Below are positions 32,831 through 43,172 of a DNA stretch of 43,191 bases, one piece after another. The notes below the pieces were generated by a model. The model saw only the letters and a program-made list of their open reading frames with translations. It was not told the origin of the DNA and ran no database searches. Position 1 is the first letter of the stretch; each line of letters begins with the position of its first letter. Both the position numbers and the translations under genes were made by a program. Origin of the DNA: Podochytrium sp. JEL0797 (Eukaryota > Chytridiomycota > Chytridiomycetes > Chytridiales > Chytriomycetaceae); contig JADGJG010000109.1 in NCBI GenBank assembly GCA_027596195.1, positions 1 to 43,191 on the forward strand. Direction: 5' to 3'.

Positions 32831-33988
32831 TCAAGCCCAATCATCCACCTTTGCCCGCGTCACTGGCAAAATACTCGGTGGCAGCGACAACGGCATCAAC
32901 TCCTCCAAATTCAATTCTAACCCTGTCTCAACCCCCGACGCCCATTCCCAATCACAAGCCGGCCTTTCCGTTTCATCCACCGGAAAAACACTCGGCGGAA
33001 GCGGTTGCAGATCCAATTACATCTGCTGCTGCATCCGCCGCTGCTTGAGGACTTTGATCCATTGCGTGATGAAGTGTTGGTAGGAGGGGAGTTGGGAGGG
33101 TCGGTGGAGTGAGGGGAGGTGGTGTTGGCGAGTTGACTTGAAGAGGTGTTGAACGTCTTTGTCGTTGAAATAGGAAACGATGCGGTATGATTTGGAGTTG
33201 GAGCCTTGTAGAGCGAGTGTGGTTTTGCAGAGACCGTTGTGTTTCAGCCGGCGGGTTGGTGGGGCCGTGCAGGGTGGGAAGTGGGAGTGATGGCGCATTG
33301 ATTGAGGATATATGGATTTGGGGGCGTTTCGAGGGATATCAATCTCCCTAGAGAATTTTTTTAGGAAATGAAGGCGGGAGACGCACGTGTGATGGTGTAA
33401 GCTCGAAGTGGTGATGGCGGGAAGTCAAACCTTGAAAGTCGGAAAATTTCATGTCGCGTGCTCGCCGACCATTCGAATTGATCCTGTTGTTTACAGAACG
33501 TTTAACGAGGTGTACTAAGAAATGGAAGAGAATCCTCTTAATACCATGAAGGTTGAGTCCTCCTCGAGAATCAGAACGCTCCCGCTTCGCACGCGGCCTC
33601 GCTGTGCCGTGACCGGTTTCAACATCCCCGACACAACACCCTCGACCAGAATAGATGCATCGACCATATCGCGAATGAATCTATTCAAATGAGCCTCAGC
33701 TTGGATGGGCCGATATTTGATTTGATTGACGTACCCGAAAAAGGTTTCATGCATCGGCTGCTCGCAGATGTCGTCTGTGCAACACAAGGTCTCGTCTGAA
33801 TCGGAATCCATGTACGGCTCTTCGAGATCGTTTCGTGAATGAGCCGGGGAAGGCAGATTTTCGGTGGCAACAGATGCAGGTGCCCCCTGATTCTCGGGTT
33901 CGAACTTCCCAGTCATACTGGAAGTTGGCAGGGCGTGTTGAGAGATCAGGAAGGTTGGGTATACGGAGTTGCTCTGAACTCGTGGCAT
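32831..33988 (-). CDS. WOPR-domain gene, copy 1, interrupted by a stop before its tail
   Basis: Exons 33735-33988, 33545-33680, 33431-33483 and 33017-33347 give 257 aa up to TAA at 33017-33019. WOPR (Gti1/Pac2/Wor1) proteins are fungal DNA-binding switch regulators. Visible blocks are HETFFG-FIRDMVDASILVEG, VRSGSVLIL, DQFEWSAS, FRLSREID, NGLCKTTL and YRIVSYFNDKDVQH, then PSQLPSY. The family RW-DG before the second Trp is degraded to DQFEW. After the TAA the same frame continues for 61 codons (32831-33016). It encodes PLPPSVFPVDE and LSLPPSILPV, which align with the tail of copy 2. With the stop read as a residue the length would be 319 aa, against 318 for copy 2. The product is either truncated or the gene is newly decaying. 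Confidence 0.75.
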
Positions 33989-34278
33989 TTTCGAGAGAGA
34001 TTTGTGACGGTCGGAGATTGTAATTTTGTGTTGTGATTTTCAAGCACACGGCACGCGCTCAATTTTTGCAAGCCACTTGATTTGCGCTGATTTGCGGGAA
34101 CAAAAGGTGCGATTCACCAGATCTTTCGTTTCAGTTGATACCAAATCACTGACCTGTCAACAAGGGAAATTATTATTAATTCTACATTTTGCCATTGAAT
34201 GTCATGCGATGAGCCAAGTTTATTAATGGTGTTTTTGCTGAAATTGGAAGGTGAAGAGATTTGGGGAGAAAAACCATT

Positions 34279-35438
34279 CTACGCGGGTTGAGCAAGATTG
34301 AGCAACGATTCAACCGCAAGAGCCTCTCGCGACTGAAGAACGAGTTTCTTGACAGCCGCCACTTTTGGCTGCTTGAACGGCAGAATGCTCGGCGGGAGCG
34401 TGAGTGGGGCCAAAAGCCGTTCTTGCTGCTCATTCCAATCTTGAACCACCCGCGAAACGGGTTGATCGATCGGCACGATGCTTTCCGGCAACAGAGTCAG
34501 TTCGGCATCCATCTTCTGCTGCTGCTTCTTCGCGTGGTTATATGCCATCCATTCTTTCATGAATTTGGTAAACTTGGGCTGTTGAGACGGGATTTGGAGG
34601 GGCCCCGAGCCGCCGGCTTTGGTGTAGAAATGCTGCACGTGGCAAGGGTAAAAATACGAAACGACGCGGTATCGTTTGTTATCGGACCCGTTCATGGAGA
34701 TGGTTCTTCGCGCGAGGCCGTTGGGGATGAGTTGAGTGGAGGGCTTGAGTCTCGCGGCGCGGAAGAGGGAGCTGCGTTCGCGTTGGTTTGTATGCCGAGA
34801 TCGGAGTCCATGTTGTTCGGTTTCTCTGTTGTGTTCGGTTTCACATGGGTTTAGTAAAGGGTTCGTGCCCCCTCCTCGACATTTACAACAAACCTCGAAA
34901 GCACGAAGCTGCTGTCCTTTTCCTTTGTTGGCACGGACCAATGTTTCCCGTCCTAAATTAATCGCAATGAATGAATTAACAAATTGGAGTAAACGACACG
35001 GAGTAATATTTACACAGACAGACTCACATTCCAACGCAGCTTTTTGCCGTCCTGCTCGGCAAACACAATCACGGTACCCGATCGCGGAGGCAGAATCGGT
35101 TCGAGAAAGTTGGTATCACGAACACAGGGCAGGGTTCCGGCCACACAAGCCTCGATCAGAAAATAGGCAGACACCGTGTCGTTCACGAACCTGTTCAAAC
35201 CAGGGTTAGGAATTCAGATCACAGTATCGCGGTGTGGGGTTGGGTATTACCCAAAGTAGGTTTCGAGGCGGATGGCTTCGAGTGGCTTGCCCGATTCGTG
35301 TTCGAGGGGAGGTGAAACGAGTGTTTTGGTTGCGTCAAAGGCGGGGACGGGTTTGTCGACGGGGATGAACTCGTTGCGGTATGGCAGCGGGGATTGAGTA
35401 TACATGGACAGTGGGGAGAGCAGCAAGGGTGTTGACAT
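34279..35438 (-). CDS. WOPR-domain (Gti1/Pac2) regulator, copy 2
   Basis: Exons 35251-35438, 35028-35190, 34894-34952 and 34279-34825 give 318 aa. WOPR blocks in order: LETYFG-FVNDTVSAYFLIEA, PPRSGTVIVFAEQDGKKLRW, NDGKHWSV, SFVLSRETEQ, then PNGLARRTISMNGSDNKRYR and VVSYFYPCHVQHFY. After the domain come PSQQPKF, a Gln/Lys helix and LTLPPSILPF. It is expected to act in the nucleus as a sequence-specific regulator. The three introns fall at the same sites as in copy 1, and the tails are alike, so copies 1 and 2 are sisters. Confidence 0.9.
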
Positions 35439-35937
35439 TGTTAGGATGAAATGTTCCGGGCAAGAATTTTCCGACAGTCAGTCACATGCAATCATCTCTA
35501 CAGCTGGCCCCTTTTTGGAGATTGCGTGATGAATTTTTTTCAATTGATTCTGAAGTGACAGCAAGGGGGTTATACGAACAAGCCTCGAGTGATACAGTCC
35601 TCCATACTCATCATCCCTGCAGGATGAACAACGTTTGAATGCGCATAATGCATTTATGAATCCAAATCAAATCAGCAAAAAATTCATTATGACAAGGGTC
35701 CGACTCCATCTCACCTGACAAATTGGCATGAAAAGTATCGCAAACAACGGACGGAAACAAGCACGTGCCATTCTTACGCTGCCAGTGGGTTTCGAACCAT
35801 GGCTGTTAATTTCTTGCACCGATGTGCAATAGTTCCATCGAGTGAGTGCCCACCTTGTTTATCGCAGCTGACAAAGACCGGGCCTAGACCTTTTGGATGT
35901 TATTACAATCAAGGTGAACTCAGATCACCGCGAATTT
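35439..35937. other. Spacer between WOPR copies 2 and 3
   Basis: 499 bp without a supported gene. It should hold the copy 2 promoter and the copy 3 terminator. Confidence 0.4.
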
Positions 35938-37094
35938 TTATTTCCAATTCCGGGTTTCCAAAGGTGCCAGAACGGGATTCTTGAGCCACCGCAAATCCCG
36001 TGATGCGGAATCAATCGGTCGGATCCTGGGTAAACCGCCACAGGGACAGCCCGGTGAATGTTTGCTGTGATGCTGAAAGTCGGAATGGTACTGGTGCATG
36101 TTTTGCTGCTGATGCGCGTGATATCCGTACTGCTGCTCTTGTTGCTGCACGTGCTGTTCATTTTCGCGTGGTTCGTTGTAGTAGTACTCCTGCTGAGCCT
36201 GCTGCTGACAAGTCGGTGATCGTTCACGCCCCACCCGCGGCGCCACCTCACTCCTCCTCGGAATCGTCCCCGTCAATTGCAACGCGACTCTAAGGGTCTC
36301 AAATTCGGGCAACAGCGATGGCGTCATGAGAAACCCGCGTGTAGATGTGCTGAAAAAGTGGTGTTCAACGTCGATGGGACGAAAGTAGCTGATGACGCGG
36401 TATCGCAGGCCGTCGGAGCCTGTGAGTGTGATGGTGCGTTTGCACATTCCGTCTATGGAGAATGGGTGTTAGAAGTCGGGAATAAAGTGTCGAGGATGGA
36501 AGACAAATACCTGGAACAAGTTGGGTTCCTGGACGGAGGGTGCCGGCGGGGTAGAGTGAGCAGGTTTCGCGACCGCGGTATGGGCTTCCGATGGGCTCAG
36601 CTTCGCGATACAAGAGGAAACTTTCGCTTAGTTTACTCGTTGTCCAGTTGCCGCCATCCTAATCAGACAAAGTGGGAGGTAAGCAATGATATCAGATTTT
36701 TTTGAAGTCAAGGCTCACAAGCCTGATGACTAACCCTCCATCGAATCGAATGGGCCTCGCTGCTTTTCTGGGTAAACACAACAACACTTCCACTCCGGAT
36801 CTGACAACTTGAATGCATGTATGGGAGGACGCTTTGCAGCTGTCCACGGATCGTTGCTTCGACAACCAAGATTGCATCGGCTCGGTCCCGGATCCAACCT
36901 GCGTGTGGATGAAGGTACGACATGTAAGTTCCTTTGATAGGTAAGCATGGGATGGGAATCCTCCCTGATCACTCACCATAAAAAGTCTCGAATGGGTAAG
37001 CATTGGCTGCGGGTGGCTGATGACCCTGGTCCCTCTCTGCGGGTCGAGGTTGATGGTTCTGTGGCGCAAGGAGCCTTGGATAAGGTGCAGCCAT
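35938..37094 (-). CDS. WOPR-domain regulator, copy 3, with Gln-rich tail
   Basis: Exons 36977-37094, 36735-36898, 36511-36658 and 35938-36452 give 314 aa. Blocks: FETFYG-WIRDRADAILVVEA, IRSGSVVVF, IRWR-DGGNWTTSK, SFLLYREAEP, GMCKRTITLTGSDGLRYRVI and SYFRPIDVEHHF. The domain is complete, including the RW-DG-W core. The C-terminal half has a Gln/Tyr/His-rich stretch (QQQEQQYGYHAHQQQNMHQ), reminiscent of the low-complexity tails of ascomycete WOPR proteins. The end reads RWLKNPVLAPLE. Introns 1 and 2 sit near those of copies 1-2; intron 3 is elsewhere. Confidence 0.9.
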
Positions 37095-37501
37095 CGTGTT
37101 TTACGGACTGATGTGTCGAAAAGGGTGATTGCGCGCCTTTGCGTTCGGGTATCAATCCAAATTGAGATCAGATTTTTGAGATTTGGTCATTCTTGATTCC
37201 AATCTCCACTCTAAAGTCGTTCAGTCGTATTGTATATTCCGCGGCGCACTGGGTAAGCGATAATCTCAATTTACATCGGAGAGTGCTACTATTCGAGCGG
37301 GGAGTCAAGGTCCGGGGTATATCCGAAGCAGATTGAATCGAATGGAAAATTTCTCCTTGCTGGCTTCAAAGACACTACTTTTTTCTACACAAAATTCAGT
37401 TTCGCTTGTTAGTTTATTCTTATCTCGTAATATCATACGGCTCCGCCCTTTCAAATGTATATTTCACAATAACTGGAACACCAAGTCAAAAAAAATGGAA
37501 C
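37095..37501. other. Spacer between WOPR copies 3 and 4
   Basis: 407 bp without a supported gene. Confidence 0.4.
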
Positions 37502-38589
37502 TCATCGCGCTAACACGGATCTCAGGGGGGGCAGAAATACATTGGTTGGATCCTGGAACCTCCGCCTCTGTTGACCGAAATAGCGGAAGAGAGACGGCAG
37601 TCGCTTTTGACACGCGCATTGGTTGATTCGGTGGCCGTGCTGGATGGCGAATGGGTGGCGCTGGAAAAAGGCAGACGGATCCAGACGAGGTCTTGTTTTG
37701 TGGGATAATGATGGGTGAGGTTGTGGTTCAGTTTTGGAGAAAGGGGGTCGACTCGGCATTGCAAGACGGGGTGGCTCGATGGGAGGTGGGGTCGCGACTC
37801 GACGCGGTTCTGATGGCTTTGGAGAAAGTGGTTTGGCGGCATCGAGTTTCAGAAGCTCTTGTTCTGCGGTTGCTCGGAACTGGTCAAAGAAGGGCATTTG
37901 GGAGGGTCTTTGGAGGTCCAGGGTGCCTTCTGTCCGCGGCTTGTCCGAGTAGAAGTGTTCCACGTCTGAAGGGTAGAAATAGGACGTGGCGCGGTAGTAG
38001 AATCCATCGGAACCGACAAAGCCAATGGAACGCTTTGCGAGACCGCCTGAATGGAATTTTAAATGAGAATGGATTTACAAACTCAAAACATGGAGCAAAC
38101 CCACCGTCAATGAGTTGACTCTTCCTGCGCAAACTTCCGTTGTGGAATCGGTCTTGCTTGCTCGTGGCATAAAGACGCTTGCGGATGGGTTGCTCCAAGT
38201 GCTGAACTTGACGATACAACATGAAGTTTTCATTTGTTAGCTTGGAGGCGGTCCAATGAAGACTGATTAAAAGAGCAATAAGCGAGAGAGATTTCAAACT
38301 AAACCAGTAAGTCCTCACCTGTCTCGCCATCGAAAGCAGTATGCCTGGTTATCGTTCTTTTGGACCGTCACAACGCACGTTCCGCTCTGAATTTCCAGAC
38401 AAGAGGAATTGAAGGGAAGAGAGAGGGGCTGCAAAGCACCGCTGATGCAAGCCTGCAAGGGGATTCATTTTTAGCTTGACAATAGGAGAAGGGAGAAAAA
38501 TAACTCTCACCCACCTGGATCAATATCATGGCATCGGTTTGATCCTTCAAGAACCCGTGAAACGTCTCCTGTGGTGTTGTCATGCTCAT
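37502..38589 (-). CDS. WOPR-domain regulator, copy 4
   Basis: Exons 38515-38589, 38319-38452, 38105-38262 and 37502-38046 give 303 aa from the Met at 38589. In-frame Mets upstream to 38652 would add up to 21 residues, and the true start is uncertain. Blocks: QETFHGFLKDQTDAMILIQ-A, IQSGTCVVTVQKND, FRWRDSLHWTASK, FMLYRQVQH, GGLAKRSIGFVGSDG and SYFYPSDVEHFY, then RPSQMPFF. The tail ends FLPPLRSVLAR. It lacks the intron seen at ETF-G in copies 1, 2, 3 and 7. It has one between ILIQ and ACI that no other copy shares. Confidence 0.85.
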
Positions 38590-38873
38590 TTGAAGAATGA
38601 ATTGTGGCAGAAGCTTTTTTTTCGCTGGTGGCATTTTTGAGTTTCGCGTCACGGTCGATTGCGCGATCGCACGTGGAGCACGCCCAGATCATGCCAGCAA
38701 CATTTTCCCCCATTGTTGCACGCTGATGGATAACGCCGCTTTGCGGCATTTGAAATGAGAATCTGGAATCCGCGCCACACGTTGAACAACCTGTGGAGCA
38801 TTAACCCGGTTGAAAGTGCCAATAAATTATGAAATGCAAATGTTTTATTTTCCAGAGGAAACGTCTAAATTGT

Positions 38874-39707
38874 TTATGAAAGCAAAGGGTGCAAGAGAAC
38901 TGGCTGGTTCATCCAGTTGGATTCTAACTTCAGGCTCCTGAGCTGCCCGGAAATGCATGGAAGTGAAGGTTCCGGCAACCGCGCGCGATAATGCAGAACA
39001 GGCGAAGCGCGAGACTCTGGAGACGGAGATAAGGCGTGCTCCAAGCGTGGAGATGGCGACATGTGGGACTTGACGACAAATTCGGGAGTTGGTGACCGCG
39101 TGATGAACGGAGTGGGTAGTTGGAGGTGAAACTGAGGGATTTGCGACGGCGTCTTGAGGTAGGCGGATGGGTTCAACGCGTCGACGTCCTTGGGGTAGAA
39201 ATAAGACACGACGCGGTACGAGACGCCGTTGGAACCGACGACAGCAGCAGTGCGCTTCACGAGGCCATTGACGACCACGCGGGTGTTTGGGCGTACGGCT
39301 GTGGTGTGGAACATGGGGCTTTCGGGGTATCCTTTGTGGCGGTGTGAGCGAGAGTGGTTTCTTTGTGTGATGTGTTCCACTTCGCGGTATAGGAGGAATG
39401 GGCCGCGTGCACGGCTGTAAGAGAATTTGCCGCCCTCGCGGAATGCCTTGAGGGTGCCGCTTTCAAAGACGAGGACGGTGCCTGAGCGGATACGGAGACT
39501 GGAGGACTGACAGGACTCGTTGGTGAGGAGTGGCAGGCGGCCGTGGATGCACTGTTGCACAAGAATGCGGCAGTCTTCGGCAGTGTTGACGAATCCGTGG
39601 AAGGTTTCAAAGAGTGTGCCCGACTGTTCCAGCGGGGAAACGTAGTCTGTGTGGAAGCTTGGGTGGTAGCTTGTAGCTGCCGGGAGTGGAATCGTCAGGG
39701 AGGGCAT
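38874..39707 (-). CDS. WOPR-domain regulator, copy 5, intronless
   Basis: A single open frame of 277 aa from Met 39707; the frame extends upstream to 39815. Blocks: FETFHGFVNTAEDCRILVQQ, LRIRSGTVLVF, AFREGGKFSYSR, PFLLYREVEH, NGLVKRTAAVVGSNG and YRVVSYFYPKDV, then TPSQIPQF. The tail ends NWMNQPVLLHPL. The RW-DG-W core is changed to AFREGGKF, so DNA binding may differ. All other copies have introns; this one has none. An AATAAA on the minus strand lies about 26 bp past the stop. Confidence 0.9.
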   Translation of the reverse strand: MPSLTIPLPAATSYHPSFHTDYVSPLEQSGTLFETFHGFVNTAEDCRILVQQCIHGRLPLLTNESCQSSSLRIRSGTVLVFESGTLKAFREGGKFSYSRARGPFLLYREVEHITQRNHSRSHRHKGYPESPMFHTTAVRPNTRVVVNGLVKRTAAVVGSNGVSYRVVSYFYPKDVDALNPSAYLKTPSQIPQFHLQLPTPFITRSPTPEFVVKSHMSPSPRLEHALSPSPESRASPVLHYRARLPEPSLPCISGQLRSLKLESNWMNQPVLLHPLLS

Positions 39708-40167
39708 TTTACGGGGTTGGGGGTTTTCGATGGCGGCGTGCAGATCGGGCTCCTTTTGTATTTCTCGCACCCTGCCGATAAGGATCCCGGCTTCGCCTCT
39801 TATTCCTCTTATCATTGGGCACGTGCCGATTTTTTCACGTGCGTGGCCGCCTCCAAACGAACCCTCAACTCATGGGAGGCCTCGATCTTGTACGGCTTGG
39901 ACGGGGAGTCATATGACAAGAGATTTATGAAGCGGTGAGATCTATGTTACGGGACGAACGAGGCTATCGCAAGGACGGGGCCCACGGGGAATGTCGTGAA
40001 ACTCAGGCCGTTCAAACCCAAAATTTTCTCATTTGGGAGATTTGGGAGCTCGCATCTCTCACCTCACCCGATCACCTCGCCTTATCGGACGAGCATGAGA
40101 TAACCCTGATGAGAAATAATGAATAATAGCAATGACATTATTTTTCACAGATATATTACAAAAATAT
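39708..40167. other. Spacer between WOPR copies 5 and 6
   Basis: 460 bp without a supported gene. Plus-strand open frames are chance. Confidence 0.4.
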
Positions 40168-41073
40168 TCACAAATCCATCATGACAACATCTGCCCGCAA
40201 CGGCGCCAAAATCGCCGGCCGTTCCCAGCACCCCGATTTGACTTGCATGTGCATCATCTCATACAATCGAACCCCATTCAGCCCTCCACACATGCAGCTA
40301 TTTTGGTGCGGAGAGCTGCAGCTGGACGTGTGCTCGTATCTTGAGAAATCGGGCGATCTCATGGGCGGGGTGTGAGGCTCAGGCGAATAATGGAACGAGA
40401 GCGATGGTGTTGGGATGCGCGATTGAATGGACGGTGGAGATCGCATATGTCTTGGTTGTGGGTTGTATTGCGAGATGATAGGATCCTCTTGGAAAGCACG
40501 GGAAATCAGGGAAGCGACGTGCGGCGATTGCGGAATTCGCGGCAAGAATTTCTTGAACTCGAGCAAGTCGCTAGGACGCTGGAGTTTGCAATCGGGTCCT
40601 TGTTGTCTCATTTGCGAGCGGCTGATGGATAACGGGTTCACGTCTTGTGGCGAAAAGTAGGAGATTACGCGGTATCGTTGGCCAGTGGATCCTGTGAGTG
40701 TGATGGTTCGTTTGGAGAGACCGTTGGGTGCAATTTTTTTGTCCTTATCAAATTCTTTGTAGAGGAGGAAGGCGCCTTGGTTTCTGCTTGGGGACCTTTT
40801 GATCAGATGTTAGTTTCTTGAGTTGAGGTATAAAAAGCAGGTATAAACAAAGCGAATACACTACCAGCGAAAACCGTCGCGCCAACGAACCATATGCGCT
40901 GGGGAACTGTTTTCAGCAAACACGATGCAAGTTCCGGATTGGATGTTGAGGCTTGTGATTGAAGTCGGGTTCACGTTCAAAGCATTCAAGTGGTTGCTGA
41001 TGCACGCCTCAATAAGGAGATAACTGTCGAGTTCGTCTGCTACGATGCCGCGGAACGTTTCGGGGGAAGTCAT
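40168..41073 (-). CDS. WOPR-domain regulator, copy 6
   Basis: Two exons (40865-41073 and 40168-40795) give 278 aa. Blocks: PETFRGIVADELDSYLLIEA, LNIQSGTCIVFAEN, VRWRDGFRW|SPSR, AFLLYKEFDK, PNGLSKRTITLTGSTG and YRVISYFSPQDVNPL, then RPSDLLEF. The tail contains CMCGG and ends CWERPAILAPLR. The single intron splits the second Trp codon of the core, a site not used by the other copies. The domain looks intact. The start Met is five codons before the conserved ETF, with no room for a long N-terminal region. Confidence 0.9.
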
Positions 41074-41173
41074 TCGATCGATGTGATTTTGGAGGAAAAT
41101 GGTGGGAAAATGGGGCCGTGGCTGCTATTTATGCAATTTTCAATAGATGCTGGAAATAATGAAACAAGTTTCT

Positions 41174-41919
41174 GAAACAGGTTAATTCGTAAAAATTACC
41201 TCATCTATTTTTGAAAATAAGTTTCAAGCTTCAGTTTGCCGAGGCAGTCAAATGGAGTAACCAAGCGCAACGGGTTGATTCGCGACGCACTGTGAAACAT
41301 TCCCGACTCGATTTGATTGGGAAACTCCAGTGTACAGTAAAGAACCCATTGTTTCTGCCTTTCATTCATTCGTTTTACGTGGGAATCTAGAGTGAATCTA
41401 TGGAATGAATGAATTTTTTTTCATTCCGCGAAATTCCGCACAATCGATGATCCGCAAGGATCACAGTTCTCAACTGCAGCAGAGAAATTCAAAAATAACT
41501 CGAAGATGTCGTTATGAGATGCACAATATTTTTTCGAGAAACGCCAGAAACGCCAAGTGCGGAAATTTGTGAAACAAGAGCAACAGAGTTAATTCCGCAT
41601 ATTACCAAATCGATGAGAAAGAGGCGTTCCGAAATTAAGAAATAGTTCAAATTTTCACGGGGTCATCACACACGTCATCACACCTGAATGGGAACCGAAG
41701 TGGATCTGAAACTTTCATGAATGGCTTGCTTCTCCACACGGCTCATAACTGGAAGACAGGCTTTAAAAAATGCAATATGCGTGGAAACGAATCATTTTCT
41801 TTCTTCATAATGCAACATGGTAATATCTCAAGAAACGCCCAATGCGGAAAAAATCATGACAAGTGCAACAAACTTTCATAATTCGTTATACCAAATCAAT
41901 TAGAAGAGATGCCGTGACA
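41174..41919. other. Spacer between WOPR copies 6 and 7
   Basis: About 750 bp, AT-rich, without a supported gene. It contains a degenerate direct repeat. Confidence 0.5.
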
Positions 41920-41940
41920 TTAGAAAATAGTTTTTAATGG
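41485..41940. repeat. Degenerate direct repeat (about 41485-41660 and 41795-41940)
   Basis: Both copies carry, in order, AGAAACGCC-A-TGCGGAAA, ACAAG-GCAACA, TACCAAATC, and a block ending AAATAGTT. The second copy runs into the last codons of WOPR copy 7, so the repeat may be a duplicated 3' flank. Confidence 0.6.
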
Positions 41941-43172
41941 AGTCAACACAACAGGCGATTTTGACCACTCGGGATTCCGACTCAACCAGGTGAGATGTTC
42001 ATCCAGATGCAACTTCCCAAGCATGTGTGTCTCTGGCGAGCTCCCTTGGTAAATGAGTTCGCGGGATGGTGGAGGGGACGGCAGAAATTCGGGGAACCCG
42101 GATGCAAAGGATGGGAGCTGAAGTGAATTCGAAGCTGGCATAGATGGCGATCTTCTCAAAGTTTTCGATTGGCGGGATGGACTCGGAGTGGGAAGGGGTG
42201 GAGTGGGATTCCGATTTTGTCCCGAGAATAACTGTTGCCGCAGATGCTGAAACTCGGGGATTTGTGACGGGGTCAGAAGCATTCCTGGTGGGGCAGGTGT
42301 GGTTGTGACGTTTTTTGTATAGTGATGCTCGACATCAGATGGGTAGAAGTAACTGATGACGCGATATCTGCAAAGCAATTTTTAGCACCAACGTTTGAAT
42401 CGAAAAACAACCGAAAAACTATGCAACTGACGAACCTCTTGCCATCACTTCCAGTCATCGAAATTGTCCGCTTTGCCATCCCGTTCGGAACCATACGGGT
42501 ATTCTTTCTCAAACTCGAAGTGGAAAACAAGTCCGACTCGACGGAGGGTGCATCGGATCTGTTCAGCTTGAGACCGTTCGGGAACCGAGTGGTGGCCGAG
42601 AACACGGACCCAGCATCCGGAGCGTGCCTCCCTTGGCCACGGACTGGGCCTTTGCCAATCTTTTCGATTTCACGATAGAGAAGAAAACTCGAGGAGCTGC
42701 ATGAGGAGAGACGGGAGGAGTTGCCTGAGGAGCTCACGCGGGAGGAGGACCACATGCCTCCGTCACGCCACCTTGACATTTGGGCTTGGTTTTGCTCGGG
42801 AAATACAATCACGGTGCCGGAGCGGATGTAGAGGCCGCTGATAACCAGAGGAAGGTTCACGATTGGGTCGAGAAGGCCTGGTGGGTGATTTAATACAACT
42901 ACAGCTGAATGAAAGATGGAGATTTGCACGCCGCACCTGTGACGCATGCCTCGACGAGGATTGATGCATCGTATCGGTCCTTGACAAATCCTGTAAGGAG
43001 AAAGACAGTGTCAGCAGTGAGAAGGAGAAGTTTGAAGATCCAAACAACACTCACCGAAAAAGTTTTCAATCAAAGTGGAGTTTGGTAAATGGGCCATGCT
43101 CAAGTCCGCGCGTGCTGGAGTCAACTGGGCTTGGCGTCTCGTGTGCTGCGGGGCATGGTAGCTCGAATTCAT
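41920..43172 (-). CDS. WOPR-domain regulator, copy 7
   Basis: Exons 43055-43172, 42937-42990, 42436-42877 and 41920-42367 give 353 aa from Met 43172. The frame stays open to the window edge, so an earlier start cannot be excluded. Blocks: IENFFG-FVKDRYDASILVEA, LYIRSGTVIVFPEQN, SRWRDGGMWSSSR, SFLLYREIEK, PNGMAKRTISMTGSDGKR and YRVISYFYPSDVEHHY, then TPSQIPEF. The tail ends EWSKSPVVLTPLKTIF. A Ser-rich insert separates WSSSR from FLLYRE. Intron 3 splits the KR-YRV junction, a unique site. This is the copy closest to the WOPR consensus. Confidence 0.9.

Noticed and set aside
34261..34854. 197-codon plus-strand open frame
   Set aside because: Antisense to the last exon of WOPR copy 2.
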